DNA from: Bacteroidales bacterium
GTDB taxonomy: Bacteria; Bacteroidota; Bacteroidia; Bacteroidales; UBA932
Assembly: GCA_004552115.1 (NCBI GenBank)
Contig: SFPH01000154.1
Span: forward strand, 1 to 7,644
Direction of reading: 5' to 3'
DNA: 7,644 bases
A model generated the notes under the pieces. The model was not told where the DNA came from. It did not search any database and saw only the letters and a program-made list of their open reading frames with translations. Below are positions 7,531 to 7,644 of this stretch, one piece after another. Numbering within the stretch: position 1 is the first letter of the stretch; each line of letters opens with the position of its first letter. The position numbers and the translations under genes are program-made.

Positions 7531-7644
7531 TCATTGCCGGCCGATGATTCCCAACTTGCGGGCCACAGCGGCAGCCTCGGCCGAATTCCGGCATTTCAGC
7601 TTGCGCATTATGTTCTGGCGGTGGTTGTTGACCGTATTGATGCT
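7531..7644 (-). CDS. LuxR-type helix-turn-helix regulator, C-terminal end only
   Basis: On the - strand the frame is open from the right edge to a TGA at 7531-7533, giving the last 37 residues of a protein whose start is outside the window. They begin SINTVNNHRQNIMRKLKC, which is the recognition helix and third helix of a LuxR/NarL-type DNA-binding domain, then run through NSAEAAAVARKLGII to the end. The placement at the extreme C-terminus agrees with this family. Whether the missing part is a response-regulator receiver or a PAS-type sensor cannot be said. The stop is 136 bases from the DUF1349 ATG in the same direction. Confidence 0.85.
   Translation of the reverse strand, partial: SINTVNNHRQNIMRKLKCRNSAEAAAVARKLGIIGRQ

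Overview
The window reads as chromosome of a Bacteroidales-type bacterium (phylum Bacteroidota). The evidence is the Bacteroidota form of the RNA polymerase omega subunit, a Bacteroidota BamD lipoprotein, a LysM plus type I periplasmic-binding-fold protein, an N-terminally signalled DUF1349 protein, and promoter-like sites of the TTTG / TAnnTTTG kind. Genus is not resolved; BamD wording recalls Alistipes or uncultured relatives, which is a memory-based impression only.

Layout: positions 1-2772 are read on the + strand. First comes the 3' nine-tenths of a GT4-family glycosyltransferase, then a LysM/periplasmic-binding-like envelope gene that is broken at about 1865-1872. Everything from 2781 to the right edge is read on the - strand. 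In transcription order from the right this is: the last 37 codons of a LuxR-type regulator, a secreted DUF1349 protein, then a tight group trxB - bamD - rpoZ - recN that converges on the LysM gene with only 8 bases between the stops. Good promoter-like sequences stand in front of trxB and, less clearly, the DUF1349 gene.

The - strand group combines housekeeping jobs: thiol redox control (TrxB), outer-membrane protein assembly (BamD), transcription (omega) and double-strand break repair (RecN). The + strand pair concerns surface glycan synthesis and a peptidoglycan-associated periplasmic protein.

I see no mobile element, CRISPR array, phage gene, RNA gene or defence system. The unusual signal is two internal deletions. 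The LysM/PBP gene has lost roughly 30 codons plus a frame (loss of 3n+1 bases), and BamD, normally an essential-type protein, has lost about 22 residues in frame in its TPR region. Two such losses about 3.4 kb apart in otherwise intact conserved genes could be real lineage changes or an assembly problem, and read mapping would settle it.
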